In this document: positions 46,377 to 55,832 of the stretch, in pieces
Layout of the letters: every line of letters begins with the position of its first letter
Numbering within the stretch: the stretch's first letter is position 1
Source of the DNA: Cystobacter fuscus DSM 2262
GTDB taxonomy: Bacteria; Myxococcota; Myxococcia; Myxococcales; Myxococcaceae
NCBI RefSeq assembly: GCF_000335475.2
Contig: NZ_ANAH02000005.1
Location: 1 to 64,000, forward strand
Direction: 5' to 3'
DNA: 64,000 bases
Notes under the pieces: generated by a model
Told to the model about the DNA's origin: nothing
Database searches by the model: none
What the model saw: only the letters and a program-made list of their open reading frames with translations
Position numbers and translations under genes: made by a program

Positions 46377-48620
46377 ATGCCTTCCCTCTCCCCAGACCCC
46401 ACTTCGGGCTCCCGGGACCGGTCCGGTCTGCCGCCGGATCCTCCCCAGCCCCCCGATGATCTGCTGCGCGCCAGCCACCAGTTGCTGCGCAAGATCGTGG
46501 AGATCCAATCCACCCTCATCCGCGGCGGCAATCCCCGTGAGGCGCTGCAACGGCTGCTCGCGGTGGTGATGGAGGCCACGGGCAGCACCTCCGGGTGTCT
46601 CGTCGAGACGTCGCCGGCCACGGACCGCGCGCGGGGATCGCGCTGCCTCGTGAGCCTTCCCGCCGACGCGCGGGGCGAGGAGGCCCCTGGCCAGGAGCTG
46701 CGCACGCGCGTGGAAACCTTCTGCGCCTCCACCGAGCCCCTCCCGGCCGAGAGCACGGGCACGCGGTGCGTGCTGCCCCTGGACGTGGAGGGACTCCGCT
46801 TGGGGGCGGTGGGCCTCGCCGGCCGGCCGGGTGGCTACGAGGCCAGGCTCAACGACTTCCTCCAGCCCTTCCTCGTCGCCTGCGGCGCGCTGCTGCTGGG
46901 AGAGCGTCACGAGCAGCGTCGCAGCGAGGCCGAGAGGGTGCTGCGCCAGCAGCAACAGGAAAGCGCGGAGAACCTGCGCCTGGTGATGGACAACATGGAG
47001 GATGGCGTCTGGGTGCTGGACCTGGACACCTACGAGATCTTCGCCAACCACCGGTGGCTGGGCATGCTCGGCTATGCCCGGGGTGAGCTGGAGCCGACCC
47101 TCCAGACGTGGCTGAGCCTGTGCCATCCCGACGACGCGGCCCGCTACACCGAGGCGCTCGAGAAGCGTCAGCGGCAAGACCTCAACGCCATGGAGTGGGA
47201 GCAGCGCCTGCGGCATCGGGATGGCGGGTGGCGCTGGGTGATGACCCGCGTCACCGTGGTGGCGCGAGACGCGCAGAGCCGTACCTTGAGGCTGGTGGGC
47301 ACCAACGTGGACATCACCGTGCGCAAGCACGGCGAGGAGCGCCTGCGCGCCCTGGTGGACATGCTGCCGGATCTCGTCTTCCGCATTGGCGCGGATGGCA
47401 CCTACCGGGACCACTACATCACCCACCAGACGGATCTCGCCGTCCCCGTCGATCGCATCATCGGCTTGAACATGCGCCAGCTGCCCCTGGCGCCCGTGTA
47501 CCTCGACAAGCTCTTCCTGCAACTGGGCCGCGCCATCCGTGAAGGAACCGCGGAGGTCGTCGAGTACCCGATGGAGCGCCCCCAGGGCCGCATGTATTAC
47601 GAGATGCGGCTGATGCGCAGCGGCCCGGACGAGGTCCTGGCCATCGTGCGCAACATCACCGAGCGCAAGCAGACCGAGGAGCGCCTGCGCCAGCAGGAGG
47701 AGGAGCTGCGGCGCCACCGCGACAGCCTGGAGGAAATGGTGCGCAACCGCAGCGAGAAGCTCCTGCGCGCCACCCTGGAGCTCGAGGAGCAGCAGGCCCA
47801 GCTCATCCAGACGGAGAAGATGGCCTCGCTCGGGCAGATGGCCGCGGGCGTCGCGCATGAAATCAACAACCCGGTGAGCTACGTGATGAGCAACCTGGGG
47901 ACGCTCGACCAGTACGTCTCCGCGCTCCGTCCCCTGCTGGCCGCCCAGCGCGAGCTGCTCTCCGCCCACGAGGCCGCGCCCGCCGCCCCGGTCGCCCCCG
48001 AGCTGATCGAACACATGCGCGAGTTGTGGGAGCAGGGGGACGTGGACTACCTCCTCGATGACATGCCCGAGCTCGTCGAGGAATCGCTGGCGGGCACGCG
48101 GCGCATCAAGGAGATCGTCCAGAGCCTGCGCTCGTTCGCGCGGGAGGACTCGGGCGAGCCGCAACTGGTGGACGTGAACGAGGAGCTGGCCTCCACGTTG
48201 AAGATCGTGTGGAACGAGCTCAAGTACAAATGCGAGGTGAAGCGGGACTTCGGTCCGCTGCCGCCCGTGAGCTGTCATCCCACGCAGATCTCCCAGGTGT
48301 TCACCAACCTGCTCGTCAACGCGGCGCAGGCCATCGAGACGCGGGGGGAGATCCGCATCCGCACGCGGCAGGAGGGCGGCGAGGTAGTGGTGGAGATCGC
48401 CGACACGGGCAAGGGCATGAGCGCGGAGACGCTCTCCAAGCTCTTCACGCCCTTCTTCACCACGAAGCCGCGCGGACAGGGCACGGGCCTGGGGCTGTCG
48501 GTGAGCTACGGCATCATCACGCGCCACCAGGGCCGCATCGACGTGCAGAGCGAGCCCGGCAAGGGCAGCACCTTCATCATCCGGCTGCCCGCCGCGCGCA
48601 CCGAGGAGGCCCGCGGTTAA
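46377..48620 (+). CDS. Histidine kinase with GAF and two PAS domains
   Basis: The protein has 747 residues and is soluble. Order: GAF-like (about 35-180), PAS (about 205-320; EDGVWVLDLDTYEIF and the PAC end LVGTNVDITVRK), a second PAS (about 325-435; DLVFRIGADGTY, then IVRNITERKQ), and a coiled coil (EEELRRHRDSLEEMVRNR). HisKA follows with His494 (AGVAHEINNPVSYV), then HATPase with DTGKGMS, PFFTTKPRG and GTGLGLSVS. It is a paralogue of the kinase at 42929, with PAS domains added. Its stop overlaps the convergent PadR stop in the palindrome TTAA. ATG 46377 is used because the upstream extension is out of character. Confidence 0.93.
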   Translation: MPSLSPDPTSGSRDRSGLPPDPPQPPDDLLRASHQLLRKIVEIQSTLIRGGNPREALQRLLAVVMEATGSTSGCLVETSPATDRARGSRCLVSLPADARGEEAPGQELRTRVETFCASTEPLPAESTGTRCVLPLDVEGLRLGAVGLAGRPGGYEARLNDFLQPFLVACGALLLGERHEQRRSEAERVLRQQQQESAENLRLVMDNMEDGVWVLDLDTYEIFANHRWLGMLGYARGELEPTLQTWLSLCHPDDAARYTEALEKRQRQDLNAMEWEQRLRHRDGGWRWVMTRVTVVARDAQSRTLRLVGTNVDITVRKHGEERLRALVDMLPDLVFRIGADGTYRDHYITHQTDLAVPVDRIIGLNMRQLPLAPVYLDKLFLQLGRAIREGTAEVVEYPMERPQGRMYYEMRLMRSGPDEVLAIVRNITERKQTEERLRQQEEELRRHRDSLEEMVRNRSEKLLRATLELEEQQAQLIQTEKMASLGQMAAGVAHEINNPVSYVMSNLGTLDQYVSALRPLLAAQRELLSAHEAAPAAPVAPELIEHMRELWEQGDVDYLLDDMPELVEESLAGTRRIKEIVQSLRSFAREDSGEPQLVDVNEELASTLKIVWNELKYKCEVKRDFGPLPPVSCHPTQISQVFTNLLVNAAQAIETRGEIRIRTRQEGGEVVVEIADTGKGMSAETLSKLFTPFFTTKPRGQGTGLGLSVSYGIITRHQGRIDVQSEPGKGSTFIIRLPAARTEEARG

Positions 48621-48967
48621 CGCGGGGCGGTCGCGGGTGACTGGACGAGCACGCGCGTGACGAGCCGCACCAGGCGCCGGAAGTCCTCCATCTGCGCGAG
48701 CAACTGCTCGCGGCCCTCGGGGGTGAGGGCGTAGAAGCGGACGCGGCGGTTGTGCTCCGAGACGCCCCACTCCGAGGAGACCCACGTCTTGCGCTCCAGG
48801 CGGTGGAGCGCCGGGTACAGCGAGCCTTCCTCCACCACGAGCGCGCCCTCGGTCACCTGCTCGAGCCAGCGCACCACGGCGGCACCGTGCCGGGGGCCCA
48901 GGCTCAATGTCTTCAGGATGAGGAGATCCAGCGTCCCCTGCAGCAACTCCACTTCCGTCGTCGGCAT
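48617..48967 (-). CDS. PadR-family transcriptional regulator
   Basis: The protein has 116 residues. It is a winged-helix PadR protein: LLQGTLDLLILKTLSLGPRHG, then VVEEGSLYPALHRLERK and FYALTPEGREQL. PadR proteins repress nearby membrane or stress genes and respond to small molecules or protein partners. The start at 48967 (MPTTEVELL) is the family start; the longer frame is not supported. The divergent methyltransferase gene begins 43 bp away and is the likely target. Confidence 0.9.
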   Translation of the reverse strand: MPTTEVELLQGTLDLLILKTLSLGPRHGAAVVRWLEQVTEGALVVEEGSLYPALHRLERKTWVSSEWGVSEHNRRVRFYALTPEGREQLLAQMEDFRRLVRLVTRVLVQSPATAPR

Positions 48968-49010
48968 GTTTCGCGCGCGCCTCCTGCCCGCGCGGCTAGC
49001 ATGCAACGCC

Positions 49011-49589
49011 GTGAGCGCGATGGGCACCCTCCTCTACCTGCTCCTGTTGGCCCTGCTGCTGGGGGCCATGCTGTCCATCGTCGTCTACTCGCTGCGCATC
49101 GGCATCACCCCCATGCCCACCACGGGGAAGGTGCGCCGACAGATGCTCTCCCTCCTCCCCGAGACCCAGCAGGGCACGCTCCTGGAATTGGGCGCGGGCT
49201 GGGGGAACCTGGCCTTCGCGCTCGCGGAGCACTGCCCCCGGGCGAGCGTGGTGGCCTACGAGTGGTCTCCCCTGCCGTATGCCTTCGCGCGCCTGCGCCA
49301 GCGCCTCGCGCCCCGGCCCAACCTGCGCTTCGTACGCGGAGACTTCTTCCAGGCCTCCTTCACGGGGGCCTCGGCCGTCGTCTGCTATGTGCACCGTGAG
49401 GCCATGCGCCGCCTGGCGACGAAGCTGAGGGAAGAGCTCGCCCCCGGGGCCCTCATCGTCAGCAACACCTTCGCGCTGCGCGGCTGGACGCCCTCGCGCA
49501 CCCTCGTGATTCCGGACCTGTACCGCACCCGCGTCTACCTCTACGAGGTGCCGGCGAGGACGGAGCCGGGTGTTTCCGGGGGAATTTAA
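49011..49589 (+). CDS. Membrane-anchored class I SAM methyltransferase
   Basis: The protein has 192 residues (GTG 49011; ATG 49020 equally possible). The N-terminal helix MGTLLYLLLLALLLGAMLS... anchors it in the membrane, and the catalytic fold is cytoplasmic. Motif I is LLELGAGWGNLAFAL, with the acidic residue of strand 2 at VVAYEWSPL and FVRGDFF as the Asp-containing turn. It is shorter than most methyltransferases and ends soon after strand 7, so the substrate is probably another protein or lipid held at the membrane. It is divergent from PadR, which may control it. Confidence 0.8.
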   Translation: MSAMGTLLYLLLLALLLGAMLSIVVYSLRIGITPMPTTGKVRRQMLSLLPETQQGTLLELGAGWGNLAFALAEHCPRASVVAYEWSPLPYAFARLRQRLAPRPNLRFVRGDFFQASFTGASAVVCYVHREAMRRLATKLREELAPGALIVSNTFALRGWTPSRTLVIPDLYRTRVYLYEVPARTEPGVSGGI

Positions 49590-49647
49590 CCTCCGGCGGC
49601 CTCGGGGGTTTCAAGGGACAGAAACCCGCCGTCGAGGAGTCCGCACC

Positions 49648-50007
49648 ATGCGCTCGAAGCTCACCCTGTCCGCCGCCGTTGCCTCGCTGTTGTTCGCCGC
49701 TCCCGTGTTCGCCGCCGAGACGCCGCCCGCCGCTACCAAGGAATGCCGGGGCGAGCGCAAGCACCACGGCTTCAAGCGCATGGAGCACCGGTTCGACCGC
49801 GCCGTCGAGGAGGGCCGCCTCACGCGTGAGCAGGCCGACCAGTTCGCCGCCGAGGCGAAGCAGTTGCGCGAGGAAGCGCGCGCGCAGCGCGAGGCCAATG
49901 GAGGCCAGCTCACCCCGGAGCAGAAGGACCAGTTCAAGCAGCGCCGGCAGGCGTTCCGCCAGAAGGTGCACGCGGCCATGAAGGCTCCCGCCGCCCAGGG
50001 AGTGTGA
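49648..50007 (+). CDS. Small helical periplasmic protein
   Basis: The protein has 119 residues. Signal peptide MRSKLTLSAAVASLLFAAPVFA with cleavage near residue 22; ATG 49648 has GAGGAG 7 bases upstream. The mature protein is highly charged and helical (HRFDRAVEEGRLTREQADQF, ...LTPEQKDQFKQRRQ), a pattern like Spy/CpxP-type periplasmic chaperones but with EEGRLTxEQ instead of the LTxxQ motifs. No firm family. It follows the methyltransferase by 58 bp on the same strand. Confidence 0.75.
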   Translation: MRSKLTLSAAVASLLFAAPVFAAETPPAATKECRGERKHHGFKRMEHRFDRAVEEGRLTREQADQFAAEAKQLREEARAQREANGGQLTPEQKDQFKQRRQAFRQKVHAAMKAPAAQGV

Positions 50008-50103
50008 GCCGGGACTCCCGACTCGAGGACTGATAGGCCACCGCTTCACGGACAGTACGGGGCCTCGGGATGCCGGGGTGCCCTCTGTTCATGGTGCACG
50101 TGA

Positions 50104-53100
50104 ATGGGCCACCCTGATTCCGAGAGTTCTCCGCCCGGCTTCGCTCGCAGCCTGGCCATCGTCATCGGCATCGATGACTACGCGCACGGCATTCCCCCGC
50201 TCCTCAATGCCGTGCGCGACGCCCACACGGTCGCGGAGACCTTGCGGCTCCAGGGCTTCGAGATCCTGCGGCTCCTCGATGCCGAGGCCTCCCTCGCCTC
50301 GCTCACCCACCTATTCTCCCACCAGCTCCCGTCCCTCCAGCCTCCGCCCGACCGGCTCCTGATCTACTTCGCCGGACATGGCCTGGCGCACACGGATCCC
50401 CGGCTTCACCTCGCCGGCTACCTGCTGCCCTCCGACGCGCGCCGCGACGAGCCTTCGTCCTACTGGCCCATGGCCGCCCTTCACGAGGCGCTGCGCCAGC
50501 TCCCCTGCGGCCACCTCCTGCTCATCCTCGATTGCTGCTTCGCGGGGGCCTTTCCCCATTCCTTCTCGCGAGACATCCGCGCCCCGTCACCTTCCGCCCC
50601 CCTCTTCCTCGAGCGCTTCCGCCACTTCTCCTCCCGCCGCTCCTTCCAGCTCCTGCTCTCCACCGCTCACGATGAGCTGGCCTCGGACAGGCTCCTGGCG
50701 AAGCCCTCCCAGGAATCGCTCGGCGATGGCCTCCACTCCCCCTTCGCCCTGGCCTTCCTCGAGGCGATTCGCTCTCCCTCCCCCGCCGACACCAATCGGG
50801 ACGGACTGCTCACCTCCACCGAGCTCTACACCTTCCTGCGCGACCGCCTCCTTCAGCAGCTCCCGCCCCACGCCTCACAGACCCCGGCCCTGTGGAATCT
50901 GGACTGGCACGACGGGGGCGAGTTCCTCTTCCTCCTCGCGGACACCTTCCCCGCGCTCCCCCCCGCCGCGCCGCTCTCCCAGCACGCCAACCCCTATCTC
51001 GGCTTGCGGCCCTTCGCCTCGGCCCACCGCCACCTGTTCTTCGGCCGGGAGCGCCTCGTCGACACCCTGCTGACCCGCCTGCGCTCCCAAGCCCTGCTCC
51101 TGCTGTGCGGCCCTTCCGGCGCAGGTAAGTCCAGCATCGTCCACGCGGGGCTCCTCCCCCGCCTGGGCGAGAACGGCTCCTGGTACACCCCTCCCTCCCT
51201 GCGCCCCTCGGCCCAGCCCCTCCAGGCGTTGTCCTCCTGGCTCGCCGCGCTGGCTCCCGACGTCACCTCTCCCTCGGCCGACGACCTCTCCACTCAACCC
51301 CATCGCGCCGCCGACCTGCTGCGCGCCTGGCTCTTGCGCGACCCCCTCCGCTCCGTCGTCCTCGTGGTCGATCCGCTCGAGGAACTGGTCACCGCCTGCC
51401 TCGACGACTCGGCGCGTCTGGCCTTTCTCCGAGCGCTGTCCTGTCTGCTCCAACTCTCGCACCCACGCCTCCACCTGTTGCTGCTGCTGCGCTCCGACTT
51501 CGAGCCTCACTTCATCTCCCGGCTCCTGCCCACGGGCCTCTCCCCCGAGCGCTGGCATGACGGGCGCTTCCAGCTCCCGCTCATGAATCGCGACGAGCTG
51601 CGCCGCTGCATCGAGAAGCCCGCGGAGACCTGTGTGCTCTTCTTCGATGCGGGCCTCATCGAGCGCCTGCTGGATGACGTCGAGCAGATGCCCGGCGCGC
51701 TGCCCCTGCTCTCCGTGGCGCTCAGCGAGCTGTTCGACGCCTACCTCGTCAGTGGCCGGGACGACCGCACCCTGTCCTTCGAGGACTACCGCCAGATGGG
51801 AGGCATCGCGGGGGCCCTCCAACGCCGGGCCGAGCTCATCTTCCACGGAACCGTCCCGTCCACGGCCGAGGCGGACATGTCGTCGCCGCCCATGAGCCCG
51901 TGGGAACTCCCCGCATTCCAGCGCACGTTGCACAACGTGCTGCTGCGCATGGTGTCCCCCGAGGGAGGAGAGCTGGCGCGCCGCAGGGTGCCTCGCGCCG
52001 AGCTGGAGTATCCCCTCCCGGAGGAGAATTCCCGCGTCCAGCGGGTCCTCCACACCCTGGAGACCTGCCGCCTGGTGGTGGCCAGCGATGAGGAGGGGCC
52101 CTGCGTCGAGCCCGCTCACGATGCCCTGCTCTCCTCCTGGCCCCGGCTCCATGACTGGGCCCGCCACGCCCAGCGCGAGTTGCTCCTGCTGCGCCGGGTC
52201 TCTCATGCCGCCGCCGAATGGCACCGCCACCACCAGTCCCATGACTTCCTCTGGGCGGATGCGCGCCTGGATCAACTCGGTCTGCCGCCAGGGCTCCCAC
52301 GCGGCGCCGGACGCCTCCTGGCCCTGCCCGTCGTTCCCCCCGGCGGCACCTCCACCGAGCTGCTGGACTTCAACGCCGCCGAGAGCGGGTTCCTCCACGC
52401 CAGCGCGCGGCGTCGGCGCGCCCTGCGCACCCTCCGCTCCACGCTCGTGCTCACGGTGGCCACCCTGCTCGTCACGCTCACCGTGGCGGCCCTCTTCCAG
52501 GCCGACAGGGCGACGAACAACGCCCGGGAAGCACAACGCCAACAACGAATCGCCGAGGACAACGCCCGGGAGTCACTCCGGCAGAAGAACCTGGCCCTGC
52601 TCAGCGCACAGATACCGCATGCGCGGAGTCTCCTGCCGACGGATCCCACCAGGGCGATGCTGGTTCTCCTGGCGATGAATACCCGGAAGGAGTTTCCGGA
52701 CAGCGAATGGATGCAGACCGCGCTGGACACCAGTCAGCACGCCATCAGCAGCGCCATCCTCACTGGACACAGCGCGGAAATCTACTCGGCCCGGTTCAGC
52801 GCCGATGGCACCCGCGTCCTCACCGCATCCGCTGATGGCACCGCCCGCCTCTGGCGGGCCGATGGCACTGGGACTCCCATCGTCTTTTCGGCCAATGAAG
52901 AGAGCGTGAACTCTGCGGTCTTCAGCCCCGATGAATCACACATCCTCACCGCGTCGGACGATGGCATCGTCCGTCTCTGGCGAGCCGATGACGCGAGAAC
53001 GCCCGTCAGAGTCTGGCGCCATGGTGACTCGGTGGAATCCGCGGTCTTCAGTTCCGATGGCTCGCGCATCCTCTCCGCCTCGACCGAGGGCATGGATGGC

Positions 53101-54879
53101 ACGGCGCGCCTCTGGCGGATTGACGGCACGGGACAGCCCGTCGTCTTCAGAGGTCATTTCTATGGAGCAGACTCCGCGAGCTTCAGTCCTGACGAGCGCC
53201 ATATCCTCACCCGCGCTGGCGATCACACCGCCTACCTCTGGAACGCCAACGGCGTGGGTCCGCCACTCATCCTAAAAGGCAACAGCAAGATAGCCACCTT
53301 CAGTCCCGATGGCTCCTCGATCCTCACGGCCTCCGCGCAAGGAGACGCCCACCTCTGGCGCATCAATGGCTCCCTGAAGTCCCGTTTCAAGGCACAAGAG
53401 GACAAGGTGAACTTCGCGACTTTCAGTCCGGATGGAGCCTATGTCCTCACCGCGTCGGACGACGGCACCGCCCACCGCTACCTCGTCGGGAATTCCGAGG
53501 AGCCCGACATCCTCGATGGCCATACAAGCGCGGTGAACTTCGCGGCCTTCAGCCCGGATGGGGCCTATGTCCTCACCGCGTCGGACGACAGCACCGCCCG
53601 CCTCAGGCGCGCGGATGGCACGGGAACATCCATCATCTTCTTGGGACATACGCGCCCGGTGAAGATCGCCACCTTCAGCCCGAATGGAACCCAGGTCCTC
53701 ACCGCGTCGGACGACGGCACTGCCCGCCTCTGGCGCATTCATGGCGATCCCCCTCCACCCTTTTTCGACGTCGAGACCAATAGCTGGCCTGCCGCCACAC
53801 CCAGTCCCGATGGATCCCTCATCGTCATCGCCACCAACAACACCGCTGAGATCTGGCGCATCGAGGACAAGAAACGACTCGCCGTCTTGCCGGACCATAA
53901 GGCGCTGGTGAACAGCGCTGTCTTCAGCCCCGACGGGACCCAGCTCCTCACGGCCTCGGACGATGGAAGTGCCCGCCTCTGGCGCACCGATGGAACGGGA
54001 ACACCCCTCGTCTTCCAGCACTCTCGACAGGCGCTCACCTCCGCTATTTTCAGCCCGGATGGCACGCATATCCTCACCGTGTCCAGCAGCACCGCTCGCC
54101 TCTGGCGCGCCAACGGCGAGGCGACCTCCTTCGTCTTTCCTAGCCCAGGCGAAGATCACCCCCCCGCCATTTTCAGCCCGGATGGCACCCACGTCCTCAT
54201 CATTTCCGAGGATAACGTCGTCCGCCTCTGGCCCACCAGTCGTTCAGGATCTCCCGTTGTCTTCTCGGGTCATCAAGGCCAGGTGAACTCCGCTGTCTTC
54301 AGCCCCGACGGCTCCCGGATCCTCATCGCATCCACCAATCGGACGGCCCGCATCTGGCGTGTCCATGAGCCAGACAAGTCCATTGTCCTTCCAGGACACA
54401 CGGGCGAAGTGAACTCCGCGGTCTTCAGTAGCGATGGTTCTCGAGTTCTCACCGCGTCGGACGACCGCACTGCCATCCTCTGGCGTGCCGACACCGGAGG
54501 AGAGTTGGATCGCTATCCAGGGCATCTGCGTGAGGTGTTCTCCGCGGACTTCTCCCCCGATGGCACCCGGATCATCACCACCTCCGGTGATGGCACCGCC
54601 CGCCTGTGGCCAATCGACAAACAGACTACGCCCTTGATCTTCAACAATGACTCGACCCCAGGTGCGCTCCTCATGCGGAATGGCACACGCCTCGTCACCT
54701 TCTCCAATGACATGTTCCGCGTCTGGCCGCTTGATCCCGATACCCTGACCGAGGAACTCCAGAAGATGACCACCGTGTGTCTCACCGCTCCCGAGCGCGA
54801 ACAGAACCTCCTCGAGACGCCCACCCAGGCACAAGAGGAATACGAGCGCTGTGAGCGCTCGCATGGGCGGCTGCCGTGA
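50104..54879 (+). CDS. Caspase - nSTAND NTPase - WD40 repeat protein
   Basis: The protein has 1591 residues. Residues 14-270 form a C14 caspase domain: IVIGIDDYAH, catalytic His92 (YFAGHG) and Cys145 (LILDCCFAG). An EF-hand-like loop, DTNRDGLLTSTE (229-240), follows. Residues about 296-700 form a novel-STAND NTPase: NPYLGLRPF, FFGRERLVD, Walker A GPSGAGKS (336-343), Walker B VVLVVDPLEE (Asp423) and a winged-helix region (PAHDALLSSWPRL). One transmembrane helix lies at about 780-800, then a short coiled coil. About 16 WD40 repeats (880-1570) end the protein. STAND proteins with WD40 sensors oligomerise on ligand and release a fused effector, here a peptidase. It converges with a caspase/trypsin operon. 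A cell-death or defence role is inferred. Confidence 0.9.
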   Translation: MGHPDSESSPPGFARSLAIVIGIDDYAHGIPPLLNAVRDAHTVAETLRLQGFEILRLLDAEASLASLTHLFSHQLPSLQPPPDRLLIYFAGHGLAHTDPRLHLAGYLLPSDARRDEPSSYWPMAALHEALRQLPCGHLLLILDCCFAGAFPHSFSRDIRAPSPSAPLFLERFRHFSSRRSFQLLLSTAHDELASDRLLAKPSQESLGDGLHSPFALAFLEAIRSPSPADTNRDGLLTSTELYTFLRDRLLQQLPPHASQTPALWNLDWHDGGEFLFLLADTFPALPPAAPLSQHANPYLGLRPFASAHRHLFFGRERLVDTLLTRLRSQALLLLCGPSGAGKSSIVHAGLLPRLGENGSWYTPPSLRPSAQPLQALSSWLAALAPDVTSPSADDLSTQPHRAADLLRAWLLRDPLRSVVLVVDPLEELVTACLDDSARLAFLRALSCLLQLSHPRLHLLLLLRSDFEPHFISRLLPTGLSPERWHDGRFQLPLMNRDELRRCIEKPAETCVLFFDAGLIERLLDDVEQMPGALPLLSVALSELFDAYLVSGRDDRTLSFEDYRQMGGIAGALQRRAELIFHGTVPSTAEADMSSPPMSPWELPAFQRTLHNVLLRMVSPEGGELARRRVPRAELEYPLPEENSRVQRVLHTLETCRLVVASDEEGPCVEPAHDALLSSWPRLHDWARHAQRELLLLRRVSHAAAEWHRHHQSHDFLWADARLDQLGLPPGLPRGAGRLLALPVVPPGGTSTELLDFNAAESGFLHASARRRRALRTLRSTLVLTVATLLVTLTVAALFQADRATNNAREAQRQQRIAEDNARESLRQKNLALLSAQIPHARSLLPTDPTRAMLVLLAMNTRKEFPDSEWMQTALDTSQHAISSAILTGHSAEIYSARFSADGTRVLTASADGTARLWRADGTGTPIVFSANEESVNSAVFSPDESHILTASDDGIVRLWRADDARTPVRVWRHGDSVESAVFSSDGSRILSASTEGMDGTARLWRIDGTGQPVVFRGHFYGADSASFSPDERHILTRAGDHTAYLWNANGVGPPLILKGNSKIATFSPDGSSILTASAQGDAHLWRINGSLKSRFKAQEDKVNFATFSPDGAYVLTASDDGTAHRYLVGNSEEPDILDGHTSAVNFAAFSPDGAYVLTASDDSTARLRRADGTGTSIIFLGHTRPVKIATFSPNGTQVLTASDDGTARLWRIHGDPPPPFFDVETNSWPAATPSPDGSLIVIATNNTAEIWRIEDKKRLAVLPDHKALVNSAVFSPDGTQLLTASDDGSARLWRTDGTGTPLVFQHSRQALTSAIFSPDGTHILTVSSSTARLWRANGEATSFVFPSPGEDHPPAIFSPDGTHVLIISEDNVVRLWPTSRSGSPVVFSGHQGQVNSAVFSPDGSRILIASTNRTARIWRVHEPDKSIVLPGHTGEVNSAVFSSDGSRVLTASDDRTAILWRADTGGELDRYPGHLREVFSADFSPDGTRIITTSGDGTARLWPIDKQTTPLIFNNDSTPGALLMRNGTRLVTFSNDMFRVWPLDPDTLTEELQKMTTVCLTAPEREQNLLETPTQAQEEYERCERSHGRLP
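52750..54750 (+). repeat. About 16 WD40 repeats, ~126-bp units
   Basis: Repeating blades of about 42 residues share FSPDG, VLTASDDGTARLW and a GH or equivalent at the start of each. Some are degenerate (blades 4, 5, 9 and 16). Sixteen units would fit two propellers. Nucleotide identity between blades 6, 7, 8 and 10 is visibly high, suggesting recent copy-number change. Confidence 0.75.
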
Positions 54880-54882
54880 GGC

Positions 54883-55815
54883 TCAGTCCCAACGGGAGAC
54901 CCGGGCCCGGAGGGAGTCGTTGGCGTGGAGGGTTCGCGTGCTCACGGCGGTATTGCGCCAGGCGAACTTCCCCGAGGCGTGGACGCCGATAACCAGCCCC
55001 GTGCTCAAGTCGAACAGGGGTGAGCCCGAGTTGCCCGACAGGGTCGTGCAGTCGTGGAACAACCGCTCGCCCTCGGCTCCCACCAGTTCCCCCGGCGAGG
55101 CCCGCATCACGCCGTAGACATTCTCGAAGAGCGCGTCCATCCAAGGCGGGTTGCCATCGCTGAAGAGCGGATAGCCCACCCCGAGCACCCGCCGGGCGCG
55201 CGAGTCCGCGGGTCGTCGCGCCAGCCGCAAGCCCCCGTCCAGCGGCCCCTCGGCTTCCATCTCCAACAGGGCCACGTCCTCCGAGGGGTGACGCGCGAGA
55301 ACGCCCCTGATCGACACGGTGCGCTCCGCGTTCCGCTCATCCGCGTCGAAGCGGGCGACGAAGTGCCCTCGCGCCAGGTCCTCGCGCTCCTGCTCCAGCT
55401 TGTCCGCCACGTGGGCGCTGGTCACCAACACCCGGGGGGCCACCTGGAACGCCGTCGCCAGGGGAATGCCCCAGCGCCAGCCGAGCGAGGCGATCCCCGG
55501 CAGTTGCGCCACGAGCACGGCCCGGACCGCCTCGTCCATCTCCAGCGAGGAATGGAGCGGCAAGCGCCCCCGCTCGATGCGCAGGGCCGGCCGCGCCATG
55601 CGGATGGCCACCTCCAGTACCTCGGACTCGACGGGCAACAGCCGGCTGCCGACGCGAAGCTTGTCGAGCGCCCTCCGGGCCACCACCCGGTCCACACTCA
55701 ACGCGACCGCGGCCTCGAAGCCAACGAGCGCCCGAGGCCCCGGCCAGAGCTCCTCGATGGCCCTGCCTCCCAGGGCGCGCTCCAACCGGTGCCGGAGCGA
55801 AGTCATCTCATCCAT
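54883..55815 (-). CDS. Trypsin-like serine protease with N-terminal helical domain
   Basis: The protein has 310 residues, without signal peptide. The C-terminal two-thirds is an S1 trypsin/V8-type fold with an intact triad: His135 (VTSAHVAD), Asp180 (SEDVALLE) and Ser263 (LSGNSGSPLFD). The N-terminal ~90 residues form an all-helical domain (LRHRLERALGG...LDKLRVG) in the position held by effector-associated domains in conflict-system proteases; the exact family is not recognised. It is expressed after the caspase gene, from which it is separated by 17 bp. A cytoplasmic trypsin beside caspases fits an effector role rather than nutrition. Confidence 0.85.
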   Translation of the reverse strand: MDEMTSLRHRLERALGGRAIEELWPGPRALVGFEAAVALSVDRVVARRALDKLRVGSRLLPVESEVLEVAIRMARPALRIERGRLPLHSSLEMDEAVRAVLVAQLPGIASLGWRWGIPLATAFQVAPRVLVTSAHVADKLEQEREDLARGHFVARFDADERNAERTVSIRGVLARHPSEDVALLEMEAEGPLDGGLRLARRPADSRARRVLGVGYPLFSDGNPPWMDALFENVYGVMRASPGELVGAEGERLFHDCTTLSGNSGSPLFDLSTGLVIGVHASGKFAWRNTAVSTRTLHANDSLRARVSRWD

Positions 55816-55832
55816 GCGCGCGCTGTTTCCTC

